Of a DNA stretch of 61,793 nt, positions 1-7,646 are shown piece by piece. Source of the stretch: an uncultured Eubacteriales bacterium (GTDB lineage: Bacteria > Bacillota > Clostridia > Christensenellales > Borkfalkiaceae); NCBI GenBank assembly GCA_900548285.1, contig URKE01000004.1, forward strand, positions 1 through 61,793, given 5' to 3'. The notes under the pieces were generated by a model, which made no database searches, had not been told where the DNA came from, and worked only from the letters and a program-made list of their open reading frames with translations. Made by a program: the position numbers and the translations under genes. Numbering within the stretch: the first letter of the stretch is position 1; the number at the start of each line of letters is the position of its first letter.

Positions 1-74
1 ACAGGCAAAAAAGACGGCTTTAAGGCTTGATGGGGTTCGAATCCCTCTCGGCTAAGCCGACGGCAAGCCGCCTT

Positions 75-1196
75 TTAAATATCCTTGTTTTCGTATTTTT
101 TGTAAAATTCTTTTCTGAATTCCTTGAAATATCCGCCGAGAATGGAGTTCCGCATGCCCTTCATAAGTTTGTGCAGATACGTAATATTATGCAGACTGAT
201 GAGCATTCCGCCCATCATCTCGTTTACGTTTACCATATGACGGAGATACGCCTTGGTGTAATTTTTACAACAATAGCAATCGCACTCCGGATCGAGCGGT
301 GTAAAATCGTCCTTATACTTGCCGTTTCTGACGACTATTTTGCCATGAGAAGTCATAGCCGTGCCGTTCCTCGCAATACGCGTGGCAAGCACGCAATCGA
401 ACATATCGATACCCCTCATAACGCCCTCGACAAGACAATCCGGACTGCCTACGCCCATAAGATATCTCGGAACGTGCGTCGGATAATCCGGAAGCATGGA
501 ATCCATCACGTCGTACATCATATCTTTCGGCTCGCCGACCGAAAGCCCGCCTATCGCGATTCCGTATTTCACGTAAGGAATGGTTTCTTTTAGCGACGTC
601 GCTCTCAGATCTTTGAAAACGTTGCCCTGAACGATCGGGAACAACGCCTGATTTTCGTTTTTATGGTGATTATAACATCTGTCCAGCCAGGAAAGCGTGC
701 GTTTCATCGCCTTTAAACTCGACTTGTAGTCCGCGCCGTATTCGCTGCACTGATCGAACGCCATGATTATATCCGCGCCGAGATTGTTTTCGATATCGAT
801 CGCTTTTTCGGGCGTGATGAAATGCTTGCTGCCGTCCACGTTGGAACTGAACGTCACGCCGTCGTCTTTGATGTTGTTGAGTTTGGCAAGCGAAAAAACC
901 TGAAACCCGCCGCTGTCGGTGAGAATAGGTCTGTCCCAGTTCATAAACTTATGAAGTCCGCCCGTGGCTTTTACGATTTCGTCGCCCGGACGCATATATA
1001 AATGATAGGTGTTGGCAAGGATAATCTGCGAGCCTGCCTCTTTTAAATCGCGCGGATAAACGCCTTTGACCGTCGCCTGAGTGCCGACCGGCATATATAC
1101 CGGCGTTTCGATGTCGCCGTGCGGAGTGTGAAAAATGCCCGCTCTCGCGCCCGTTTCGCTATCCTGTTTTATCGTTTCAAAGTAAAATTTTTCCAT
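75..1196 (-). CDS. tgt: tRNA-guanine transglycosylase (queuine/preQ1 insertion)
   Basis: The 373-residue product swaps guanine-34 of GUN anticodons for preQ1 in the cytoplasm, an early tRNA step of queuosine synthesis. The family signatures are complete. ILTDSGGFQ places the conserved Asp at 94, MFDCVLATR places the predicted nucleophile Asp at 267, and CDCYCC at 305-310 with a downstream His near 336 forms the zinc site. Length matches bacterial Tgt. It is the last gene of the ruvCAB-queA-tgt unit; QueA modifies the base that Tgt inserts, so the pairing is functional. The gap to queA is filled by a short palindromic element. The C-terminal end is Lys-rich and ordinary. Identification is secure. 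Confidence 0.97.
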   Translation of the reverse strand: MEKFYFETIKQDSETGARAGIFHTPHGDIETPVYMPVGTQATVKGVYPRDLKEAGSQIILANTYHLYMRPGDEIVKATGGLHKFMNWDRPILTDSGGFQVFSLAKLNNIKDDGVTFSSNVDGSKHFITPEKAIDIENNLGADIIMAFDQCSEYGADYKSSLKAMKRTLSWLDRCYNHHKNENQALFPIVQGNVFKDLRATSLKETIPYVKYGIAIGGLSVGEPKDMMYDVMDSMLPDYPTHVPRYLMGVGSPDCLVEGVMRGIDMFDCVLATRIARNGTAMTSHGKIVVRNGKYKDDFTPLDPECDCYCCKNYTKAYLRHMVNVNEMMGGMLISLHNITYLHKLMKGMRNSILGGYFKEFRKEFYKKYENKDI

Positions 1197-1229
1197 AATG
1201 TTTCAAATAAATACCATTTAGTAAGGCAA

Positions 1230-1334
1230 TTGCCTGTTTTTAGAAACAAGCAGGTCAAGGCGCGGCGAGGGCGCATACAAGCAGTATGTAACCGAGCCGC
1301 AACGCCGAGATGCGCCGTTTATAAGAACAGGCAA
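1230..1334. repeat. 105-bp palindromic element at the queA 3' end
   Basis: The ends are imperfect inverted copies: TTGCCTGTTTTTA on the left and ATAAGAACAGGCAA on the right. The interior has further partial palindromes (GCATAC...GTATGT). The element fills most of the tgt-queA gap and its right arm supplies the last codons and the stop of queA. It has no coding capacity, so if it moves it does so in trans. A similarly sized palindrome lies at 13109-13214. Confidence 0.7.
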
Positions 1335-2341
1335 GCGTCGCCGAAAGAAAAGAATCTATACTTCTCCTTAACGGCAAGATTGTAAAGTTCGAGTATTTTC
1401 TCGCGCGAAGCGAAAGCCGAAACAAGCATCACGAGCGTGCTTTCCGGCAGGTGGAAATTGGTTATAAGCCCTTCGACGCACTTGAATTTGTAAGGCGGAT
1501 AAATGAATATGCTCGTGTCGCCCGACTGCGCTTTTACGAATCCGTTTTCGTCCGCAACCGTTTCGAGAGTTCTCACGCTCGTCGTTCCCACGGCGATAAC
1601 TCTTCTGCCCTCTCTTTTCGCCTTGTTGATTTTTTCCGCGTTCTCCTCGTCTATCACGTAATACTCGGTGTGCATTTTATGATGCTCGAGGTCGTCCGTT
1701 TTGACGGGGCGGAAAGTTCCCAGCCCCACGTTGAGTTGCACTTCGGCGAATTCCACGCCCTTGGCTTTGAGTTCGTCGATGAGCCGCAACGTGAAATGAA
1801 GCCCCGCGGTGGGCGCGGCAGCCGAGCCTTCCTGCTTGCAATAAACCGTCTGATAACGGTCCTTATCCTTAAGTTTCTCGTGAATATAAGGCGGGAGCGG
1901 CATTTCGCCCACGCGGGAAAGAATATCCTCGAAAACGCCGTCGAAAATAAATCTGACGATTCTTCCGCCGTCGTCCGTTCGGGAAATTATCTCTGCTTTG
2001 AGTTCCTCGTTAACGACGAGAATAACGCCCTCTCTGCACTTTTTGCCGGGCTTTACAAGACATTCCCAGTCGGTGAGATTCTGCCTTTTAAGGAGCAGAA
2101 TTTCAACTTTGCCGCCGTGCTCGGTATACGCGAAAATCCTCGCAGGATAAACCTTCGTGGTATTTACGACCAGAAGGTCGCCGGGCTTTAAATAATCGCC
2201 CACGTCGCGGAAATGCCTGTGAAAAACCTCGCCGGTTGTTCTGTTATATACCAGAAGTCGCGAACTGTCTCTCGGTTCGAGAGGCGTCTGCGCGATCAGT
2301 TCTTCGGGTAAATCGTAATAAAAATCGCTTGTTTTTAACAT
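1319..2341 (-). CDS. queA: S-adenosylmethionine:tRNA ribosyltransferase-isomerase
   Basis: QueA transfers and isomerises the ribosyl group of SAM onto preQ1 in tRNA, making epoxyqueuosine. The 340-residue protein starts with the family pattern SDFYYDLPEELIAQTPLEPRDSSR in outline (residues 5-28) and carries GSAAAPTAGLHFT near 172-184, GLGTFRPV near 206-213 and TNFHLPESTLVML near 296-308, all diagnostic. It lies upstream of tgt in the same direction. The C-terminus is odd: after the conserved FGDA the last four residues (CLFL) and the stop are read from the inverted end of the 105-bp element, so the native tail was replaced. The end is not catalytic, so activity is probably kept. Confidence 0.96.
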   Translation of the reverse strand: MLKTSDFYYDLPEELIAQTPLEPRDSSRLLVYNRTTGEVFHRHFRDVGDYLKPGDLLVVNTTKVYPARIFAYTEHGGKVEILLLKRQNLTDWECLVKPGKKCREGVILVVNEELKAEIISRTDDGGRIVRFIFDGVFEDILSRVGEMPLPPYIHEKLKDKDRYQTVYCKQEGSAAAPTAGLHFTLRLIDELKAKGVEFAEVQLNVGLGTFRPVKTDDLEHHKMHTEYYVIDEENAEKINKAKREGRRVIAVGTTSVRTLETVADENGFVKAQSGDTSIFIYPPYKFKCVEGLITNFHLPESTLVMLVSAFASREKILELYNLAVKEKYRFFSFGDACLFL

Positions 2342-2440
2342 TTTATCGTTTCTTTAATCTGTTACGCGACCGAAATCGTCGCTATGCTCGGCATAAGAAT
2401 TATCATAATCATTTTTGTTTATATTATGATAACTCCGCCT

Positions 2441-2857
2441 TTATTTACTTATTTCGTAAACAATACCCCACTCAAAACTTCTGAATTCGTCAAGATCGGA
2501 AAACCTGAGCATTACTTGCCCTTTATAGGGAAACGCATTATCTTCGACCGAAGCGAAAAAAAGTTTAACGCCGAGATTTTCGCCGAGTAAATAACCTATA
2601 ATTTCTTTGACCTTTTCAAATATTGAGTTTAACCCGCTATAGTTTTCCACGCGCGGGTTTTTAAATTCGTTCAAGGGTTTCAGAAACGGCGTCCACATAC
2701 TATCGAAATAATAGTTTTCGCCTTCGGAATTCAATACTTTTCCGGCATAACGAAAAGTTATATTTTCCACGCCGTTTCGCCCGAAACACTCTTTTATCTT
2801 AAACAGTTGTTGTCTGGACAATCGATGTTCGACATTCAAAAATAATTCCGTACTCAT
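2441..2857 (-). CDS. Unrecognised 138-residue protein between ruvB and queA
   Basis: I do not recognise the family. The product is a soluble mixed alpha/beta-looking protein of 138 residues with no signal peptide, no membrane segment and no cysteine cluster; aromatic residues are frequent (FRSFEWGIVYEI at the C-terminus). It sits 34 nt after ruvB and 99 nt before queA, on the same strand, so it is probably co-transcribed. The base composition is visibly more AT-rich than ruvB or queA, which may mean recent arrival. The ribosome site is weak (GAGAG just before ATG). It resembles small orphan immunity-like or hypothetical proteins in size only; no function is proposed. Confidence 0.65.
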   Translation of the reverse strand: MSTELFLNVEHRLSRQQLFKIKECFGRNGVENITFRYAGKVLNSEGENYYFDSMWTPFLKPLNEFKNPRVENYSGLNSIFEKVKEIIGYLLGENLGVKLFFASVEDNAFPYKGQVMLRFSDLDEFRSFEWGIVYEISK

Positions 2858-2891
2858 TCTCTCAACATTTATGCGGATTGAACTAAAAATC

Positions 2892-3938
2892 TTATTGCCC
2901 GCCGATGTCGAACAGAGAAAGTTGCTCTCTCAGTTTTCTCGGTATTTCTCTGCCGAGATGCTCGTATGCCTTGGGCGTGAGTATTCTTCCCCTCGGACTG
3001 CGCTGAATGAAGCCGAGTTGGAGAAGATAAGGCTCGTACACGTCCTCTATCGTGTTGGAATCTTCGTTTATCGTGGCGGCGATCGTGTCCAGCCCGACGG
3101 GGCCGCCGCCGAATTTATCGATCATGGACGTAAGCATTCTTATGTCTATGTTATCAAGCCCGAGTTCGTCGATTTCCAGCCGTTCGAGCGCGTGGCGGGC
3201 GTCCTCGTAAGTTATTTCGTCGTGATTCATTACTATCGAGAAATCGCGCACGCGTTTTAAAAGTCTGTTGACTATTCTCGGCGTGCCGCGGCTTCTTCTC
3301 GCGATCTCCACCGAAGCCTCTTCGGACACCGGAGTGCCGAGCGTTTCCGCCGAGCGGCGGACTATCTCGGCAAGTTCGTCCACGGAATACATTTCCAGCC
3401 TTAAAATAACGCCGAATCTATCGCGCAAAGGGGAACTGAGCATACCCGCTTTGGTCGTCGCTCCGACAAGCGTGAAACGTTTGAGCGGAATCTGCACCGA
3501 ACGCGCGGACGGACCTTTACCTATGATAAAATCAAGAGAAAAATCTTCCATCGCGGGATAAAGAATTTCCTCCACGTTGTGGTTTAACCTGTGAATTTCG
3601 TCGATAAATAAAACGTCGCCCTCGTTAAGGTTGGTTAAAATAGCCGCAAGGTCGCCCGATTTTTCGATAGACGGACCGGAAGTGACCTTTATCTGCACGC
3701 CCATTTCGGCGGCGATGATGTGCGCGAGCGTGGTTTTACCCAAACCCGGCGGACCGTAAAGCAAAACGTGGTCGAGCGGCTCGCCGCGAAGTTTTGCCGA
3801 CTGCATGAAAACGGACAGATTCGTTTTAGCCTTTTCCTGCCCGATATATCCGTCCATAGACTTCGGGCGGAGTACGTTTTCGACTTCGTCGTATTCTGTT
3901 TTCGTGCTGACGATCAGACTTTCTTCTTCATCGTACAT
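2892..3938 (-). CDS. ruvB: Holliday junction branch-migration ATPase RuvB
   Basis: RuvB is the hexameric AAA+ motor that, with RuvA, drives branch migration of Holliday junctions. The 348-residue protein has the Walker A GPPGLGKTT at about 61-69, Walker B with FIDEIHRL near 111-118, the GATTKAG sensor segment near 159-165 and the winged-helix C-terminal domain with GGPVGLDT and QRSPRGR. Length is normal. It starts 2 nt after the ruvA stop, consistent with translational coupling. All catalytic parts are intact. Confidence 0.98.
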   Translation of the reverse strand: MYDEEESLIVSTKTEYDEVENVLRPKSMDGYIGQEKAKTNLSVFMQSAKLRGEPLDHVLLYGPPGLGKTTLAHIIAAEMGVQIKVTSGPSIEKSGDLAAILTNLNEGDVLFIDEIHRLNHNVEEILYPAMEDFSLDFIIGKGPSARSVQIPLKRFTLVGATTKAGMLSSPLRDRFGVILRLEMYSVDELAEIVRRSAETLGTPVSEEASVEIARRSRGTPRIVNRLLKRVRDFSIVMNHDEITYEDARHALERLEIDELGLDNIDIRMLTSMIDKFGGGPVGLDTIAATINEDSNTIEDVYEPYLLQLGFIQRSPRGRILTPKAYEHLGREIPRKLREQLSLFDIGGQ

Positions 3939-3940
3939 TT

Positions 3941-4537
3941 TTATTTACCCATACTTTTCAACGCGAACGAAATAACGTCCTGTATCGTTTCCGCGCCTTG
4001 TTCCTTAGCCGTTTTTACGGCGTTTCTGCTCTGAATTCCGGAAAAGCCCAGCCCCATGAGAGCGATAATCGCGTCCTCGTCCTCCGAGGTGAATACGGGC
4101 GCGGCGAACGATTCTTCCGCCGCGATAGCCGCGTTTTCCGCAGAAACGCTCTCGCGAAGTTCGAGAATTATCCTCTCCGCGGTCTTTTTCCCCAAACCCT
4201 TGATTCTGGACAAACCTTTAACGTCGTTCATGGCGATCGCCGTGGCGAGTTCGTTGACGCGCATTCCCGAAAGAATACCCATAGCCATTTTCGGACCTAT
4301 CCCCGAAACGGAAATGAGTTTCAGAAACATTCTTTTTTCCTCTTTGTTGTCGAACCCGAAAAGGCTCAGTCCGTCCTCTTTTACCTGAAGGTAAGTGAAA
4401 ACTCCGCCTTCTTTTTCGGCGGAAAGTTTCGCCAAAAGCGCGGCGGAACACAAAATTTCGTAGCCTATTCCGTTGTTTTCGAGGACTACTCCGCCCTCGA
4501 ATTCGTCGATGACTTTTCCTTTTATAAACGCTATCAT
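3941..4537 (-). CDS. ruvA: Holliday junction DNA-binding subunit RuvA
   Basis: RuvA binds the four-way junction as a tetramer and loads RuvB. The 198-residue protein has the N-terminal OB-fold (starting MIAFIKGKV), two helix-hairpin-helix motifs (VSGIGPKMAMGIL near 79-91 and IKGLGKKTAERIILEL near 112-127) and a C-terminal UBA-like domain III ending in LKSMGK that contacts RuvB. It lies between ruvC (7 nt gap) and ruvB (2 nt gap), the normal operon order. Confidence 0.97.
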   Translation of the reverse strand: MIAFIKGKVIDEFEGGVVLENNGIGYEILCSAALLAKLSAEKEGGVFTYLQVKEDGLSLFGFDNKEEKRMFLKLISVSGIGPKMAMGILSGMRVNELATAIAMNDVKGLSRIKGLGKKTAERIILELRESVSAENAAIAAEESFAAPVFTSEDEDAIIALMGLGFSGIQSRNAVKTAKEQGAETIQDVISFALKSMGK

Positions 4538-4544
4538 ATTTTCC

Positions 4545-5039
4545 TTATTTTATCCCGAACGGAGAACGGAGCCTGTTCGTCTGCGCGTGAGTGAGCGCGA
4601 CGGCGAGCGCGTCGGCGGCGTCGTCCGGACGGGGAATTTTTTCGAGCCTTAAAAACGTTTTGACCATCATCTGCATCTGATGCTTGTCCGCTCTGCCGTA
4701 ACCCGTCAGCGCCTGTTTTATCTGAAGCGGAGTGTATTCGTATAATCTGCCGCAGTTTTTAACGCAGGTGAGCAGAATTACGCCTCTCGCCTGCGCCACG
4801 TTGATACCCGTGGTTATGTTGTTGTTGAAAAACAACTCTTCGAGCGCGATTTCGTCAGGCTTGAACTTTGCGGCGAGTTTCTGAACTCCCTCCTCTAAAA
4901 TTGCGAGCCTTACGGGCAAAGTTTCTTCCTTGGGCGTCAACACCACGCCGTAATCGACGACCTTGCTCGTCCCTCTTTCGGTTTCGATAACGCCGAAACC
5001 CATCGTGGCAAGTCCCGGGTCAATTCCTAAAATTATCAT
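4545..5039 (-). CDS. ruvC: Holliday junction resolvase RuvC
   Basis: RuvC is the dimeric, metal-dependent nuclease that cuts Holliday junctions. The 164-residue protein carries the four acidic catalytic positions of the family: Asp7 in GIDPGLA, Glu67 in EELFF, and the pair near 140 and 143 in RPDDAADALA. Start: the ATG at 5039 begins MIILGIDPG as in other RuvC proteins. No Shine-Dalgarno sequence precedes it, and a strong promoter ends only 7 nt upstream, so the mRNA may be leaderless. First gene of the ruvCAB-queA-tgt unit. Confidence 0.97.
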   Translation of the reverse strand: MIILGIDPGLATMGFGVIETERGTSKVVDYGVVLTPKEETLPVRLAILEEGVQKLAAKFKPDEIALEELFFNNNITTGINVAQARGVILLTCVKNCGRLYEYTPLQIKQALTGYGRADKHQMQMMVKTFLRLEKIPRPDDAADALAVALTHAQTNRLRSPFGIK

Positions 5040-5046
5040 AATCTAT

Positions 5047-5075
5047 ATTTTATATTAATATATCGAAATAGTCAA
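5047..5075 (-). promoter_or_regulatory. Sigma-A-type promoter of ruvC operon
   Basis: On the minus strand TTGACT (5070-5075) and TAAAAT (5047-5052) are separated by exactly 17 nt. The predicted start of transcription falls on or next to the ruvC ATG at 5039, so there is no room for a ribosome-binding site. Confidence 0.75.
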
Positions 5076-5088
5076 GTATTAAACGGCA

Positions 5089-5124
5089 CGCGGCGCGGCG
5101 AAAATTTTTTTTCGCCGCGCCGCG
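5089..5124. terminator. Long GC-rich hairpin between protease gene and ruvC
   Basis: A 16-bp perfect inverted repeat CGCGGCGCGGCGAAAA / TTTTCGCCGCGCCGCG with a 4-nt loop. It follows the protease gene stop on the minus strand. No T-run follows outside the stem, so it could also act as a transcript-end stabiliser. Confidence 0.6.
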
Positions 5125-5147
5125 CCCGCAATATCCGTTGATTTTTA

Positions 5148-6377
5148 TTATTCGGTTATTATACCGTACATATACTGAGCGATTTCAAACTCCGCAGTGC
5201 ATTGTTCGTAACCGCGCGTTGACTTTTTGTATCTCATATAAACGACCGTTACTTTTTCGCCTATGTTGTAACTTCCGTCCATAAGGAATGCTTCGAGTTT
5301 CGCGAGCGTGTCGTTTTCGTACTTGCTCACGTCGATAGACTTGTCGCCTATTTTTACGGAGAGAATAACGTCGCCTTCCACCATTCCGCCTTTATAGAAC
5401 GTGCCGTAAATATCGACGCTTTCGATAACCACGTAAGTACTTGTAGACCACGCGCTGCTATAGAATTTTTCCGCCGTGAACGTAACGCCGAAATCGTAAT
5501 TACCCTCTACGTAACCTTTTGCGAGAAGTTGAGTCATTATCGGCTTTACCGTTCCGCAGGGAATGGCAAACGAAAGCCCCTGCGCCGCGGACGACTTATA
5601 ACCCGCGTTTACTATGCCGATGAGCGCGCCCGTTTCCGCGTCGAAAAGTCCGCCGCCGGAATTGCCGCCGTTAATCGCCGCGTCCGTCTGGATGAGCGTC
5701 ATTTTTCTGTTTTCAACGGTAACGTCGCGGTTAAGCGCGCTGACGATACCTTTCGTAACCGTTCCGCCGAGATATCCGAGCGGATTGCCGATGGCAAGCA
5801 CGTCCGCCCCGATAAGAAGTTTATCGCTGTCGCACATCATCTGCGCCGCGGTAAGCCCCTCGAAACTATTGTCCTCGGTTGCCGTTATCCAGAGAATCGC
5901 AATATCCGAAACGGGATCCGCGCCGATGAGTTCGGCTTTGTATTCTTTGCCGTAAATGGACTTCGCCGTCATTTGCGAAGCATTTTCGATAACGTGATGA
6001 CAAGTTAAAATCAACGCCTTGTCGTCCGTTCCGTTATCGTCCGTGTCGTCGAACGAAACGATTACGCCGCTGCCGCTGCTCTTGGACTGCCCTACGATGC
6101 AATAAAGTTCAAGAACGGACGGTCTTACTTTCGCGATGACTTCCGTTGTGGAAGTCGGTTTGATTGCGTCCGCCTCAACGTAACTTATATTGAAATTAAC
6201 GTCGCTCGGCAAACCTTTGTTGCCCGTGTCGACGGTCGTCGAATCCGACGTTTCCGGTCGCGACGACACGCTCCCGCCGGTGAAGAAATTACCCGAACAG
6301 GAAACGAACGCGAAAAGCGTTGCGATCACAACCATACAAACGATTAGTTTTTTTAAAGCGTTTATGTTCTTTTTCAT
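5148..6377 (-). CDS. Secreted trypsin-like (HtrA-type) serine protease lipoprotein
   Basis: A 409-residue exported serine protease, likely anchored to the outer face of the membrane. The signal peptide ends in the lipobox FVSC with lipid-bearing Cys27, followed by a Ser/Thr-rich linker. The chymotrypsin-fold triad is complete: His128 in TCHHVI, Asp158 in DPVSDIAIL and Ser240 in GGNSGGGLFD. AIGNPLGYLGGTVTKGIVS near 195-213 is typical of HtrA/DegP. The last 110 residues (IESVDIYGTFYKGGMVEGDVILSV in outline) look like one PDZ domain, so the arrangement is protease-PDZ as in HtrA. It probably degrades or trims misfolded exported proteins. The gene stands alone between two hairpins; no clear promoter was found. 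It is not part of the ruv operon. Confidence 0.92.
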   Translation of the reverse strand: MKKNINALKKLIVCMVVIATLFAFVSCSGNFFTGGSVSSRPETSDSTTVDTGNKGLPSDVNFNISYVEADAIKPTSTTEVIAKVRPSVLELYCIVGQSKSSGSGVIVSFDDTDDNGTDDKALILTCHHVIENASQMTAKSIYGKEYKAELIGADPVSDIAILWITATEDNSFEGLTAAQMMCDSDKLLIGADVLAIGNPLGYLGGTVTKGIVSALNRDVTVENRKMTLIQTDAAINGGNSGGGLFDAETGALIGIVNAGYKSSAAQGLSFAIPCGTVKPIMTQLLAKGYVEGNYDFGVTFTAEKFYSSAWSTSTYVVIESVDIYGTFYKGGMVEGDVILSVKIGDKSIDVSKYENDTLAKLEAFLMDGSYNIGEKVTVVYMRYKKSTRGYEQCTAEFEIAQYMYGIITE

Positions 6378-6848
6378 TTTTCGTTAACTCCCGAAAATCC
6401 GCTCCCCGGAAAACAATCCCGGAAGGGCATGACGGAACCGTCGTTCCGCTTTGCGATTTATATTTTAATACGTTTTTATTATCCCGTTATGTTCGCGAAA
6501 TAATAAAAAAGTGAAAGTTTTTTAAAAAAGAAACCGCCGGAAAACCCCGGCGGCTCCGCGCTCTGCCCATGGGCAGAGCGTTTCGTTTTTTATTCCGAAA
6601 ACATCCGCCGCGTATTCTTTTGTCTTAAATAATCAGGCAAAGCGTATATAAAGCAACAAAACTTTTCTTAGCGAAACGCGACCCGATGACTTCCGTCAAA
6701 TATCGTATTTCCGGTTTTGTTGACTATATTACTATGCCCCGAGTTGCGGATTTTATACAACGTTTCGTACAACGTTCACGCGGCGGCGGAAAATTTTTTC
6801 CGCCGCCGCGCACATATATCATTATTATAAGAATATATAAGAAGAAAA
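6378..6848. other. Gene-free stretch with paired hairpins
   Basis: No credible gene is visible in 470 bp. It holds two adjacent hairpins: CCGCCGG...CCGGCGG (6534-6553), followed on the minus strand by a T-rich run, and the perfect palindrome CGCTCTGCCCATGGGCAGAGCG (written here as two 11-base arms, 6559-6580), followed on the plus strand by TTTCGTTTTTTATT. Together they look like a two-way terminator, but no gene on either strand reads directly into them. The 200 bp between here and 6779 could encode a small RNA on the minus strand ending at 6534; I see no strong promoter for it. Confidence 0.4.
6779..6810. terminator. Terminator of the aromatic ABC importer operon
   Basis: CGCGGCGGCGG / CCGCCGCCGCG stem with an AAAATTTTTT core, 38 nt after the ATPase gene stop on the minus strand. 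The A/T core lets it act in both directions. Confidence 0.7.
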
Positions 6849-7646
6849 TTATTTTGATAAAATCAGTTTGTCGCTCGCCATCTCCTCGCCGGTTATCGTT
6901 TCAAACTTTTCGAGAAGGTCGCCTATGGTGAGTTTTTTCTTTTCTTCGCCTTCCACGTCGAAAATGATTTTACCCGCGTTCATCATGACGAGCCTGTTGC
7001 CGTGAGTTATCGCGTCGTTCATGTTGTGGGTTATCATTATCGCGGTGAGTTTATCCCTTTTGATAATCTCGTCCGTGAGCGTAAGCACCTTTTTCGCCGT
7101 TTTCGGATCGAGCGCGGCGGTATGCTCGTCCAGAAGAAGCAACCTCGGATTCGACAAGGACGCCATAAGAAGAGTTAACGCCTGCCTCTGTCCGCCGGAA
7201 AGCGTGCCGACTTTCTGCCCCGTTCTGGTTTCAAGCCCGAGTTCGAGTCCTTTCAGAAGTTCTCTGTATTCTTCCGCTTCGCTCTTTTTCATTCCCCACT
7301 TCAAGCCGCGTCTTTGCCCTCTTCTCGCGGCGAGAGCGAGATTTTCTTCTATGTTCATATTCGCAGCCGTGCCGAGAAGCGGATCCTGAAACACTCTGCT
7401 GACGTAAGCGGAGCGTTTGTATTCCCTGAGGCGGGTTATATCCTGCCCGTCGAGAACAATCGCGCCCTCGTCCGCAGGAAAAACGCCCGAAATCACGTTA
7501 AGCATCGTCGATTTGCCGGCGCCGTTGCCGCCGATTACGGTAACGAAATCGCCGTCCTTAAGCGTTAAATCGACGCCCTGCAAAGCCTTTTTTTCGTTTA
7601 CCGTGCCTTTATTGAAAGTAAGATGAATATTTTTAAGTTCGAGCAT
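6849..7646 (-). CDS. ABC importer ATP-binding protein (aromatic amino acid type)
   Basis: A 265-residue ABC ATPase. Walker A is GGNGAGKST near 36-44, the signature LSGGQRQALTLLMA lies near 150-163, Walker B LLLLDEHTAALDP near 170-182 and the switch His is in MITHNM near 205. The Glu-His (DEHTAALD) in place of the more usual Glu-Pro is shared by the TrpZ-type ATPases of this importer class. The start is taken at 7646, where MLELKNIHL is preceded by GGGAGAAAG; a longer reading would extend six residues into the permease gene. The gene overlaps the permease by 14 nt, so translation is coupled. It powers import through the permease encoded just upstream. Confidence 0.93.
   Translation of the reverse strand: MLELKNIHLTFNKGTVNEKKALQGVDLTLKDGDFVTVIGGNGAGKSTMLNVISGVFPADEGAIVLDGQDITRLREYKRSAYVSRVFQDPLLGTAANMNIEENLALAARRGQRRGLKWGMKKSEAEEYRELLKGLELGLETRTGQKVGTLSGGQRQALTLLMASLSNPRLLLLDEHTAALDPKTAKKVLTLTDEIIKRDKLTAIMITHNMNDAITHGNRLVMMNAGKIIFDVEGEEKKKLTIGDLLEKFETITGEEMASDKLILSK

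Noticed and set aside
14..66. tRNA-like T-arm (GGGGTTCGAATCCCTC) at the window start
   Set aside because: No CCA follows although all other tRNAs here encode it, the T-stem has a mismatch, and the same words recur at 9961-10010 in a clear non-tRNA repeat.
6686..6931. 81-residue plus-strand open frame
   Set aside because: It crosses a GC-rich terminator and the end of the ATPase gene; no ribosome site.
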